From Trebouxia sp. TZW2008 (lineage: Eukaryota > Chlorophyta > Trebouxiophyceae > Trebouxiales > Trebouxiaceae), in contig BDIU01000083.1 of the NCBI GenBank assembly GCA_002118135.1, positions 62,001 through 126,000 of the forward strand: a DNA stretch of 64,000 nucleotides. Reading direction: 5' to 3'. The notes beneath the pieces are model-generated. The model was not told where the DNA came from, did not search any database, and saw only the letters and a list, made by a program, of their open reading frames with translations. Below are positions 31,501-40,709 of the stretch, piece after piece (position 1 is the stretch's first letter; every line of letters starts with the position of its first letter). Position numbers and translations under genes: made by a program.

Positions 31501-34500
31501 TGCCGTGGCATGCAGTGGGTATAGCTTGTAACAGAAATCTGCTAGCAAACATATCACTTTTTCTCAATGAACCACCGTACGTAATACTCAATACGCAATA
31601 CGCAATACATAACACGCAATACGCAGTGTTTTGAGAGTGTGAATGACTGAGATGTGGTGCAAACTGTGAAATACGCAATACTTTGGGGCCAATATGTAAT
31701 ACCTAACACGTAAGTATTTTACGGTATCAATCACTGAGGTGAAGATCACGGTGATTCACTGCTTTGTATTCTTATTGCTGTAAATGTTACCAAAAGATAC
31801 GCAAGCGGTTGATGCCACCAGGCTGGTTGCACTAGCTTTTATGCTGCCCTGTTACATTCATACATTCATCTTCTTGTGTGACTCATGCTGTGCAAATGGC
31901 ATGCCTGAGGGCTGTGCCAAACAGGGCTGTGCCATGCTGTAGGGCCACGCCATCCCATACAAGCGCCACATTGTGCCCGTCATGTTTTTAGTGTGATCTT
32001 TCATGTCACATCATGCATTTCCTTACACTGATCACATCACGATTAACACAGTCTGTAAGATACGCAATTTCTGCTCAAGGGCTGTGTCAAACAGGGCTGT
32101 GCCATGCTGCAGGGCCACGCCAACCGATACAAGCGCCACATTGTGCCCGTCATGTCCCTCAGTGTGGACTTCTATGTCCGTGTGTTTGTGCGAATCTACA
32201 CTTCCCCAGCAGCAGTCAAAGATGCTGGCAGCAAGCTGATGTATGTCTACCAGAGCCAGGGATGTGAATCATTCTTCACACAACGAGTCGGCCGCAAGGT
32301 AATCTCATGACCACATTTTGCATTTGTCGCGTTCAGCCAAGACGTGTCAAAACCCAGGGCTGCGTAACAATTTTCACACAAGTCGGCCGCAAGGTGACTA
32401 CAAAAATGAGTTCTTTCGGATTATGTGCTTGTCCCCTGGCCCTTGGTGTGGATTTGCATGTCTGTGTGTTTGTGCAAACCTACCCTTCCCGCCCAGCAGT
32501 CAAGGATGCTGGCAGCAAGCCCATGTATGTCTGCCAGAACCATGGATGTGAGTCACTCTTTACTCTAGAGTAGAGCGCTAGGTGAGATTGTCACTGTGTG
32601 TATTTGTGTCGACGTTCACTGCATGTAGTGCGTCCAGAGCCAGTCATGCGAACCCCTGTAAGCACATGAAGTTGGCTCCAAGGTGGTACCAACACCACAA
32701 TGAATTCTTGAATTCTGTTTCAGTTTGCACTGTATATTCTGCGACAGTGGTCAGGGCAATAAGTCTCTCAATGACAAAGCCTCGGGCGCAAGGTGGCTTT
32801 TGTCAAGTCCCAGTCACAGCCACTGTGCTTGATGTGTACCAGAGTCAGGTGTGGAAATCCCTCTCCAATATAAATGATTTAGGTTAGCACATGATCGCAC
32901 TGGTTGGAGACAGTTGCTTCTGTACGTACCTAGATGAGCCTGCTGAGCCTGCCTAGCCCACGTATGCATGAATGGATGCAACGAGTCGGACACAAGGTGA
33001 TAACAACAATGACTTCAGTGAGATTTTGTGCTTGCAGCATGGACTGTGTGTCTGAGCAAATTTTCTTTTGGTTTGCAGCAATCAACCCCCTCTGTCAAAT
33101 GTGCTAAGTGCGCGTGCTGCCCTTGCAGATTCAGAAGGCGAGTGGAATCAAGTTTACCCCAGGCGTGGGTCCTGCAGTGCCCCAGCAGTGCCCTGAGACA
33201 GGAGCCAATTTTCTGATGGGAGGGCCCTTCTGGGCAGACCCTATCCATAATATGGATTGGGTCAACGGCATCCTGCAGTCTGTCAAGGTATTGTACAAGC
33301 GCTGCTAGACTTGTTGCGCATCGCTAACAGGTCAAGCTTTTGCAGCAAATGCAGCTGATGTGCATTGCTGTTCTGTCAATGCATCACAGAGGGGCTTCTC
33401 AACATGCTACGCTTTGCTAGTTTCAAAAGTATTGCTGCTGTTATAACATGCATTGCTGTAGATGACCGTTGACTGCAACATATAGATTGGGATTTTTTTA
33501 CAGCAGGATCATGGCGCCCTGCAGTGTGTCAAGCCACCACACAAGGGCTGTGGAGCCTGTTGTGCATTGCCAGTCTGTCAACATCGCGTGCTGCCAAGTA
33601 TGTCTCTGTGTGATTTTGAGGTCGATCTTTGCCCCTTACAGGACAACAAGGCGCAGTACCCAGCACACAACAGTGATCAGTCATCTGACAGCTGTCAGCG
33701 AGGAGCTAATGCACGTATTGTTCACTTTCAGCTTCTATCTTTATTGCAAACCAATAAGCTTATCACTGTAAATCAACTCTTTTTGTCCTTCTGCAGGACA
33801 ACAAGGCGCAGTACCCAGCACACAACAAGGTGATCAGTCATCTGACAGCTGTCAGCGAGGAGCTAGTGGATGTACCACTCTACTTCAGCTTACATGATGT
33901 GTGCAAGACTGTCAAGTGCACGCCGCCTAAGGCAGAGGTTCTCCGCTCAGCTCTAATCAACGCAGGTACGCCTTGATGGTAGTATTGATTGTGATGCGTG
34001 CCAGCTCAAGTGCTGCATGCGGGTAAGTCAGTAAGCTGTGTCCTTACAACCGCCCCAATTCATGTGTGCTGATGGGCTGCTGCAAATCATTATCTGTGGG
34101 TTTTTCATCAGAACCCAACTAGGTCTTAAGATTTTCCAGAAAGAGTGTCTCACCTAGTTCAGGAATGGAAACCAAACATAACAAAATTATTACCACAACT
34201 ACATTCAGATTTTGTGTTGCAGGGTACAGGGTGTCTTCAACCCATGCCAACCCCCTAGGGGTCAAGACAGACGCCCCCTGGAGTGCGGTCTGGGACATCA
34301 TTCGATGTTGGATTCAAGACCACCCAGTGAAAGCTCACGATCCTGACTCCTACGGTAAGAGCATTTCTGGAGCCCAAATCAGACAAGACTCAGATTTGTC
34401 ATCGCACACATTCATTTACATATCTCCCATGCACATAGATGCAAACAAGCTTAGTGTTGGATCAAGACCACTGTGTGAAAGCTCACAACCCTAAATCTTA

Positions 34501-35795
34501 TGGTAAAACCCCCTCTTGATGCGCAAGACCCTGCAGTCTTGAAAGAACATATGCATGTACCCATGCACATGCACAGGCACACGCACACGCACACGCACAC
34601 GCACACGCACACGCACACGCACACGCACACGCACACGCACACGCACATGCACATGCACACGCACACGCACATGCTCACGCTCACGCTCACGCTCATGCTC
34701 ATGCTCATGCATATACCCATGCACATGCACATCACACGCAAGATCATTCAATGTTGGGTGCTGATCATACGATTTGCTGCTGGCGCTGACATTTGACTTG
34801 CCTGCAGCCAGTCAAGTGATAGCGCTATATATAGAGCTCTGTCTCCATACATGCACGATTCATCGCGTCCCAGAGCACCCACACAGGTCATTTTCCCCCG
34901 AATCGAGACGCACACCCCACTTTTGCCCCCCCATCCCCGGCGACCCCTTGGGGATCTCCCACGACTGATTGTTGGCTTGTCTGCAGCTGGGAAGCTATTG
35001 GCCAGGGAGCCAGAATTGAAGGCCAACTTCAGTCGGGCAGCGGGAGCCACCAGTACTGCCAAGAGCAACAAGGTGGCGCGCTTTCTACCCAACCCAGAAC
35101 CCTACTGGGGGCCAAAGCCAAAGCACGGCCGCCCTGTCAAGGTAACACAAGAATTGTTGCCCCTGGGAGTTGCTTTTGTTGCCAGATCTCAAGTGCTATT
35201 GGGGCTCAAAGCCAAAGCACAGCCATTCTGTTAGCATGGGACACTCTCAGAATGGTCTGCTGTGTGCCACGTCATGCAAGTGATTAACAGTTCACGAGCA
35301 AGAGGATTCAAAACCCTCATTCATTCACAAAATACGCATGCTGAACAGGCTCAGCAGGTCCAGCTAGGTATTTTCAAAACCTTGCTGCAAGTCAACATCA
35401 TCTGTTGGCCTGTGTAGGTTGATGCAGCAGCTGGTGATGCAACACCAACAGCAGCAGCAGAAGCAGCTGTCAGTGAAGCTGGAGCAGCTGCTAATGCAGC
35501 TGGAGCAGTTGCCAATGAAGTTGGAGCAGCTGCCAATGGAGCTGGAGCGGCTGCCGTAACAGCTGTTACTCAAGCTGAAGCAGCTGGCTCAACAGCCGTC
35601 AACAAAGCTTCAGCAGCTGACTTAGCAGCTGCCACAGCTGGGTTAGCGGCTACGACAGCTAAACTGGCGGCTGCAGCTGAAGTAAATGTGGCACATCATC
35701 TGACTACTAATGGCACTCAAGTGAGCTCGTTAGTCAGCACATCTGGACCTCACAAGTTGGCACATGACAAAGAAGCAAACTTTCTGAAGAGATAG
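28528..35795 (+). CDS. TRM1: tRNA (guanine-26 N2)-dimethyltransferase TRM1
   Basis: SAM-dependent enzyme that makes N2,N2-dimethylguanosine at position 26 of tRNAs. Ten phase-consistent exons: 28528-28659, 28756-28899, 29476-29697, 30884-31108, 32113-32298, 33129-33287, 33797-33965, 34223-34354, 34987-35141 and 35418-35795; 633 residues. Diagnostic blocks: [36 protein letters not shown] (SAM-binding), [35 protein letters not shown] (catalytic DPYG), [42 protein letters not shown] and [15 protein letters not shown]. The last exon adds about 125 residues that are nearly half Ala, from imperfect 30-bp repeats, not part of the catalytic fold. The start is the first ATG of the open frame. This gene has the densest set of ghost exons in the window. 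Confidence 0.97.
29745..30200 (+). repeat. Ghost array of TRM1 exon 29476-29697, 3' part
   Basis: Three copies downstream of the true donor, starting near 29757, 29958 and 30105. They repeat GCGGGTGGATGCCAGTRATT, GACCCTGAAGTGGTCAARGC, GCGGCCTTTGCAAGGA and CATGTTGCAGAACCCTTTGG with the donor. Stops replace the NDLDPE codons in the first two. Confidence 0.9.
30325..30840 (+). repeat. Ghost array upstream of TRM1 exon 30884
   Basis: At least five decayed copies of GCTGTAG acceptor plus GTTTATGATGCAGTGGATCT (true exon), near 30338, 30465, 30600, 30640 and 30765. Those near 30338 and 30765 extend over the DPYGS codons and the CTTCTAGACAGTGCTGT block. Copies are 120-175 bp apart and all contain stops or frameshifts. 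Confidence 0.85.
31225..31330 (+). repeat. Ghost copy of the TRM1 donor edge at 31108
   Basis: Repeats CATCGGGGCTTCTGCCATGA and GCCCTCAG..CTAGCAGCTATTGAG from the end of exon 30884-31108, about 210 bp downstream. Confidence 0.8.
31580..31720. repeat. AATACGCAATAC-type short tandem repeats
   Basis: About seven copies of a 7-8-base motif AATACGC(A) around 31580-31625, and a looser second cluster at 31670-31720 (AATACGCAATACTTTGG, TAATACCTAACACG). In TRM1 intron 31109-32112. Confidence 0.8.
31925..31992 (+). repeat. Ghost copy of TRM1 exon 32113
   Basis: Repeats GGGCTGTGCCATGCTGTAGG and GCCACATTGTGCCCGTCATG, 177 bp upstream of the true acceptor. The upstream intron bases (CAAACAGGGCTGTGCCATGC) belong to the duplicated unit. 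Confidence 0.9.
32335..33005 (+). repeat. Ghost array of the TRM1 donor edge at 32298
   Basis: Copies of the exon 32113-32298 tail follow its donor: near 32350-32398 (GTCGGCCGCAAGGTGA), 32430-32575 ([14 protein letters not shown] and [10 protein letters not shown] readable), 32580-32700, 32770-32885 and 32970-33020 (CAACGAGTCGGACACAAGGT). The second is the longest and clearest. Confidence 0.8.
32930..32985 (-). repeat. Dispersed repeat family 1, short copy
   Basis: TACCTAGATGAGCCTGCTGAG then CCTGCCTAGCCCACGTATGC and ATGAATGGATG. It lies within the ghost array of TRM1 intron 32299-33128, so it either inserted there or was duplicated with it. Confidence 0.55.
33637..33716 (+). repeat. Ghost copy of TRM1 exon 33797
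   Basis: Repeats the ACAG acceptor and GACAACAAGGCGCAGTACCC through GTCAGCGAGGAGCTA, about 154 bp upstream of the true exon. It is nearly identical apart from an AACAGTGATC for AACAAGGTGATC deletion that breaks the frame; the duplication looks recent. Confidence 0.92.
34450..34510 (+). repeat. Ghost copy of the TRM1 donor edge at 34354
   Basis: Repeats TTGGATCAAGACCAC, GTGAAAGCTCACAACCC and the TATGGTAA donor about 148 bp downstream of the true donor. Confidence 0.85.
34555..34740. repeat. Hexanucleotide (GCACAC/GCTCAC)n block
   Basis: About 90 bases of pure (ACACGC)n flanked by GCACAT and then (GCTCAC)n and (GCTCAT)n variants. It is an almost unbroken alternating purine-pyrimidine tract in its first half. 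In TRM1 intron 34355-34986. The six-base unit keeps frames open on both strands (Thr-His, Val-Cys or Val-Arg repeats), which are not genes. Confidence 0.95.
35183..35235 (+). repeat. Ghost copy of the TRM1 donor edge at 35141
   Basis: TATTGGGGCTCAAAGCCAAAG then CACAGCCATTCTGTTAG, a decayed version of the codons for [12 protein letters not shown], about 80 bp downstream of the true donor. Confidence 0.75.
35318..35372 (+). repeat. Dispersed repeat family 1, short copy
   Basis: TTCATTCACAAAATACGCAT then GCTGAACAGGCTCAGCAGG and TCCAGCTAGGTA. In TRM1 intron 35142-35417. Confidence 0.6.
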
Positions 35796-36783
35796 CCACA
35801 TAAGTAATGTGGTAACTATGAGCAGAGACAGTCTTGCAGTTGACAGTTGAAGTTGTCAGGTATTGGACTCGCATGGGTGCAGTCAACTGATTAGTTGCCC
35901 ATTTGCCAAAGTTTGTGGCTCTATTGTCTGTGTGCTGATAGTTGACACTGTTGCCTGCCTGCCTGTTTCAATTAAGAGGTTGTCAGTTCACAGTTGAGCA
36001 GCTCAAGACGAAGCATGATACTGTGAAGTGATCCTGACGTTCATCAAGGCTTGGGATTAAGTTTTACAGTTATGCCAGACTAATTGATGCAACACCGCAG
36101 AAAGACAGACAGAGTTGCCTCAATGACAGGCTTCTGATGGTTTGCAAACTGACTCTAATCGATTTTTGTCACGTCTGCACCTTGTCATGAGATACTAGCT
36201 GCAACTTTGCATGCCGGCCTTTAAAGCTTGAAATATTGTTGGCAAAGTTAACATCACGTCTACATGAATATGGCAATGACACAAGCTTTCCTGTGCATTC
36301 AACGATGCCAACTGCAAACCATTCGCGTTGCACATTGTTTGGCTTTGTCTGCTGAAAGGTTCAGCGAGGCGTCAGTAGAGAACCAAGCAGGATCAGGATC
36401 ATAATTAGTTTTACAAGTTCAACGTCTTGCCCTGTGGGAATTGACTGAAACCGCAAAATGACTTCAGAATCTCAGAATCAAATCAATTTTGGAAAAGAGC
36501 TAGCAAATCGATGCCTTGAGAGCCTGTGGACGCCTCATCAAGCAAAATGAGCATGTGGATAGCTCATGTCAATTGCAGCTCAACATGAAAACAACACAGA
36601 CCATGACTGCTGCTGCAATCTGCAATACCTAACCAAAGCTTGCTCGTTAGTGCAGTTTTGGGAGACTGCTACCGCTAAATAAGCAAATACAGAATAGCGC
36701 AAGAAACCAACACCATGTACTGCTATGCTCGGAGCTATCATACTGCCTAAAGTACACGCCTGCAGAAGCCTGCTGCAAGAACA
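35796..36783. other. Intergenic between convergent TRM1 and J-like genes
   Basis: About 990 bases, relatively A/T-rich, with no long open frame, repeat or RNA gene recognised. Confidence 0.5.
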
Positions 36784-37470
36784 TCAGCTTTGGTTGCAAT
36801 CCTCTTCAAGCAGGGGGTCTGTACGAGTGTTTATGAGGGTAGAGACCTCTTCAAACACCTTAGCCAACATTGGCAGATGTGCATGGCGGTCTGGGTGGTA
36901 TCTAGCCCGTAGCTCCCGTATGGCAGCACTACAGCATTCAGTGCAAGGTTGGAAATTGTCTGAAATTCTGGCATGCAATTGTGAACTTCGCCATTGCCCT
37001 GTTCTGTATTCTCATGACATGCTGCTGTACATTGCAACAGCACAATCGCAGCATCAACAGATCATGACTTGAACCAGCAAGGAGGCCTGTCAAGATGTAG
37101 AACGCTCATTACCTGCGCGCTCTACCTGGAGCCATCTTCTGAATTTCCAAAAGTCTGTTCTTCACTGTCTTGAGCAAGTCGTCTTTTATTCTGTGCCAGA
37201 ACAAAAATACGATTGCATAAGCTTTATGGTATTGGAACTTTGCTCTTGCCACAACGCAAATGTCAGCCCCTACTTTGCAGTTTCTGCATCATCTGTTTTC
37301 GGTTGTTGAACCTCAAAAGGCTCCCAGTATGTTTGCTGCCGTTCTTGCTGTTGCTCATAGTGTCGCCACAATGTCAGAGCTCCGACAGCTAGCGCAGCAC
37401 CTGCTACAACTTTCCCGAGCACTATTGGCCACATCGCTGGGCGTTCCCTCGCCTCTCTGCTTGAGGACAT
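36784..37470 (-). CDS. Small membrane-anchored J-domain-like protein
   Basis: Exons on the minus strand 37470-37274, 37190-37113 and 36928-36784 agree in phase and give 139 residues; start ATG at 37470, stop TGA at 36784. Residues 15-35 form one hydrophobic segment (WPIVLGKVVAGAALAVGALTL) followed by a basic/Gln stretch, so a single-pass anchor is likely. The C-terminal half (DDLLKTVKNRLLEIQKMAPG, then IRELRARYHPDRH and LAKVFEEVSTLIN) has the helix II-HPD-helix III layout of a J-domain, with HPD intact. It may recruit an Hsp70 to an organelle or ER membrane; that is inference. Diverges head-to-head from the JMJD5 gene. The last junction (S|AAIREL) rests on phase and a GTAG acceptor. Confidence 0.6.
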
Positions 37471-37717
37471 ATGCTGACGCAGATCCGAACTCTACACCTC
37501 ACGCAGGCTCCACCAGCATGCCTGAAGATAGTGGTGTGTAGCAAGTCAGGGATAGAGATGCTGTTCAAGACGATGACAATGGCGACGGGTGATGCTTTGC
37601 TGAAACGCTCTCGGAAGCCTGTTCAGCAGCTGTTGAAGCTAGGACTTGCCAAGTAGTCGTGTTTCGGAGCAACGTCTCTACAAGCCTTCTCTGCTCTTAA
37701 ACTTGCAGCGCTGCGCA
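37471..37717. promoter_or_regulatory. Compact bidirectional promoter region
   Basis: Only 247 bases separate the divergent start codons of the J-like gene and JMJD5, so the two must share a regulatory region. No TATA box or known element was recognised. Confidence 0.5.
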
Positions 37718-40359
37718 ATGGCGATCGAGCACATGGACCAAACTGCTGCATTGCGCATACATTTCTACGCAACGGAACGCCTGGGCCAAGGCAGCGCCAA
37801 GGACCTGACGACGCTTGGTCAAGCAGAAGTTGCGCGTCAGCTCGAAGCAGCTCTTGACGCCTGCGCCCGGGGCGAATTTCAATCTGGCTTGGTAAGCAAA
37901 CCAAGATGTGTCTGGTACCACGCATGCCAGAGTTTGCACCTTGTGTCAGATTTGCATAGCCTCTAGCGCACCTGGCTGCTATATGAGTTAGGCAATAGTC
38001 AAACAGCATCAGCAAGTCAATGATGTTCTCAGGCGCCTGCTCAAGAGGTAGTCAAAGCAGCATGGGCGCTTCAGCAAAAGTCAGGCTGGAGCCACCCTGC
38101 TTGGCGGGAAGCGTATTCCTTGGGACAGCTGTGCTCAGCAGCAGCATACCTATCCATCAACAAACCACACACTGACACCCCCTCGGCTGATACTGCCACC
38201 ACTGCTGCCTTCCTTCAACAACACACAAGTAGCCGACCAGAGCTTGACAAAGCAGCGAGGACTGCTCAGATCTCTCAAGCTGCAGCTTGCCCGTCAATGC
38301 AAGCCATGCAGGCCTTAGACCTTGCAAGCATCATGGGTGCCCCTGCCAACTTCCTTGGTGCTGTGCTTGATGCTGTGGAGCCTAAGGCAAGGCAAGACTA
38401 CCAAGCCATCTGCAGCCAACAGACAGGCAGCCCACCATCTGAGAAACCACATCAACATTGTACAAGCTCATCAGCCAATCCTGACCAGTCGAGAGACAAC
38501 AACACACATGTCACGCAACAGCAGGCAGTTGCTGGACACAAACAGCAGTCAGCCTGTTGCGCAGCTGTCAATGAACAAAGCTCAGCGCAGTCCATGGGGC
38601 AACTTACGTCCCCACAACAGTTTCCCTCACATCAAGACTCACAGCAGCTCAATAGGGCCAGCTCTGCTCTCAATGGTGTGAACAAACAGGCGCAAGCGAC
38701 TCAGAATATTGAGCCTCCAAGGCAGTGTACTGTGCAACAGCTTGACAGACAGGGCAATGACAGCTGCAATTTGAAAGGCACAGGGGATCAAACACTGTCA
38801 TCCTATAGTACTGAACCTCCAGAGCAGCAAACAAAGCAAGATTTGTCAAGGCAAAACAAGAACGCGCAGCAGGACTGCCAGGGCAGGGCAGCTGGCTTGG
38901 GGCGCTTGCTTCGTTCACCTTCTCAGCAGCTACCCACAGTGCAGCCTGAGAAGGCTATTGCAAGAAGGAGTGTCAAGGACCTAGCAGCTGCAGAATTCAA
39001 GAGACAGTACTGGAAGACTGATACACCCGTGATCATCACAGGTATGACTAACATGCCTTGCACCAGAAGCTGAACACAGTGCATGCAACTCTTTGGCGTT
39101 GCATTGCATTGCTGCAGTGTGTGCATGGTGCAGTAACTTCTTTTAATACTGCCTGGGGTTCCAGGAGTAGTCCTTATATCAAGTTGTCCCTACTCAAAGG
39201 CACGACAGCAGTCAAAATGTAGTGGTTGGTGCCCAATTGCCTCGTTCTTACATCAAGGGAGTCCGCTTACTGAATGTTGCTATAAAGAGAAATTACTATA
39301 CATGCAAATCCCAGCTGTTATGGACAACAATGTCACTGCATCAAAATGACAGAGCTGAAATCTGCATTCTGCAGGGCAATGGACAGCTGCCAAGCTATGC
39401 AACACTGTCTTGCCTTTATCTGCAACTTTCAACGCGTGTGCACCATAAGAATACCTGCTAGCAGATGACGGGGCTGACTTGTGCATTTTGCAGGTGCAAT
39501 GGACAGCTGGAAAGCTATGCAACATTGGCCCAGCCTAGACTGGTGGATGCACCGCCATGGTCATCGTACTGTGCCAGTTGAGCTAGGCACAGACAGCACA
39601 GACAGCTGGCAAGAGACCACGATGCTCATTCACACCTTCATGGCAGACTTCATGCATCCCAGCGTTTGCCAAGAACCTGAATCAGAAGTTGCGTACATAG
39701 CACAGCATCCGCTTTTTGATCAGCTGCCGTCTTTGACAAGAGACTTTGAACAGCCAGCATTGATGGGTGGTGAAGCTTTCCAGATGAACGCATGGATTGG
39801 GACGCAAGGGACTGTTACGCCATTGCATTATGACAGCTATGATAACTTCTTAGCGCAGGTGACACGCATTGCTGCCATGCCTGCTGTGCCATGTTTGTTG
39901 GTGATGCAATGTGGATGCGCTAGCCACCCTGGTTGGCAATTGTTGCAGCCATTTATCATTGCAGTATCTGCGGGCACTTCTTTGGTATGATTCATTGGTT
40001 GTCCACAGTCTGTGCAGCATCAGCGCATCAATGTTGTGTAGTATCTGTATTTCATTATGCACTCAATGATATTTTCCGTGCAGGTGGCAGGCTTCAAGCA
40101 TCTTCGCCTGTATAGCAGACGGCAAACCCCATTCTTGTATGTTGAGAATGGTCAAGCTTCCGTACATAGGACCAGGGCTCAGAAAAACGTCAGTGCGGTG
40201 AATGTTGAGAAGCCTGACTTGACTCGACATTCCAAGTTTGCCAAAGCAGAGTACTTGGAATGCGTTCTTTGTCCAGGAGAGATGCTGTTCATTCCAGCAA
40301 AGTACTGGCATTTTGTGCGCTCCCTGTCCCCTGCTATGTCAATCAATTTTTGGTATTGA
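37718..40359 (+). CDS. JMJD5: JmjC-domain hydroxylase/demethylase of the JMJD5 (KDM8) type
   Basis: Fe(II)/2-oxoglutarate-dependent oxygenase; the family member JMJD5/JMJ30 acts as arginyl hydroxylase or histone demethylase and in clock control in plants. Exons 37718-37891, 38033-39041, 39494-39858 and 40084-40359; 607 residues, stop TGA. The N-terminus (residues 1-90, with WSHPAWREAYSLGQLCSAAA) matches the helical region of JMJD5. A Gln/Ser-rich, low-complexity stretch of about 230 residues (38200-38930) separates it from the catalytic part. There DTPVIITGAMDSWKA, TPLHYDSYDNFLAQ (iron ligands His and Asp), GFKHLRLYS (Lys for 2-oxoglutarate) and PAKYWHFVRSLSPAMSINFWY (third iron ligand His) are all intact. 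The long linker is unusual for the family. Confidence 0.92.
39165..39275 (+). repeat. Dispersed repeat family 2, long copy
   Basis: GAGTAGTCCTTATATCAAG, TTGTCCCTACTCAAAGGCAC, GCAGTCAAAATGTAGTGGTT and CAATTGCCTCGTTCTTACAT then CAAGGGAGTCC. In JMJD5 intron 39042-39493. Confidence 0.65.
39370..39415 (+). repeat. Ghost copy of JMJD5 exon 39494
   Basis: Repeats CTGCAGGGCAATGGACAGCT then GCCAAGCTATGCAACACTG about 118 bp upstream of the true acceptor. The flanking TTGTGCATTTTGCAG is also duplicated as CTGCATTCTGCAG. Confidence 0.85.
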
Positions 40360-40709
40360 ACGAATTTGATGAGCGCATGGTCTCAAACTTATCATTGACC
40401 CTTGGCAAATTGCCTCAAACAGGAGTCATGCAGGTTGCCTCGCGGCTGTGCACTTTGTATTGCCTGAATTTTGCCAGCAAAACAAAGGCTCGTTAGGGTT
40501 TCGTTACACTTGCCAAAAGTTCTTGTAGCAGCAGAATGTTTTCAGCAGCGCACACTGCCGCACAGCGAGTCCACGAACCGAGACATTGAGCACATTCGGC
40601 ACCTCCAGCGTGTGTGCAGCAGCATGTGAACTTGCGCACAGCTGTGCCTGTATCTTGTTCCGAGAGATCGCCTGGTTTCGGGTTGCTCCTCTCTCGCGCT
40701 TGAGCGGGC
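40360..40709. other. Intergenic, JMJD5 to PRL1
   Basis: Same-strand spacer of 350 bases carrying the JMJD5 3' end and the PRL1 promoter and 5' UTR. No element recognised. Confidence 0.5.

Noticed and set aside
34451..34796. Open frames on both strands with Thr-His, Val-Cys and Val-Arg repeats
   Set aside because: Artefact of the (ACACGC)n hexamer in a TRM1 intron.
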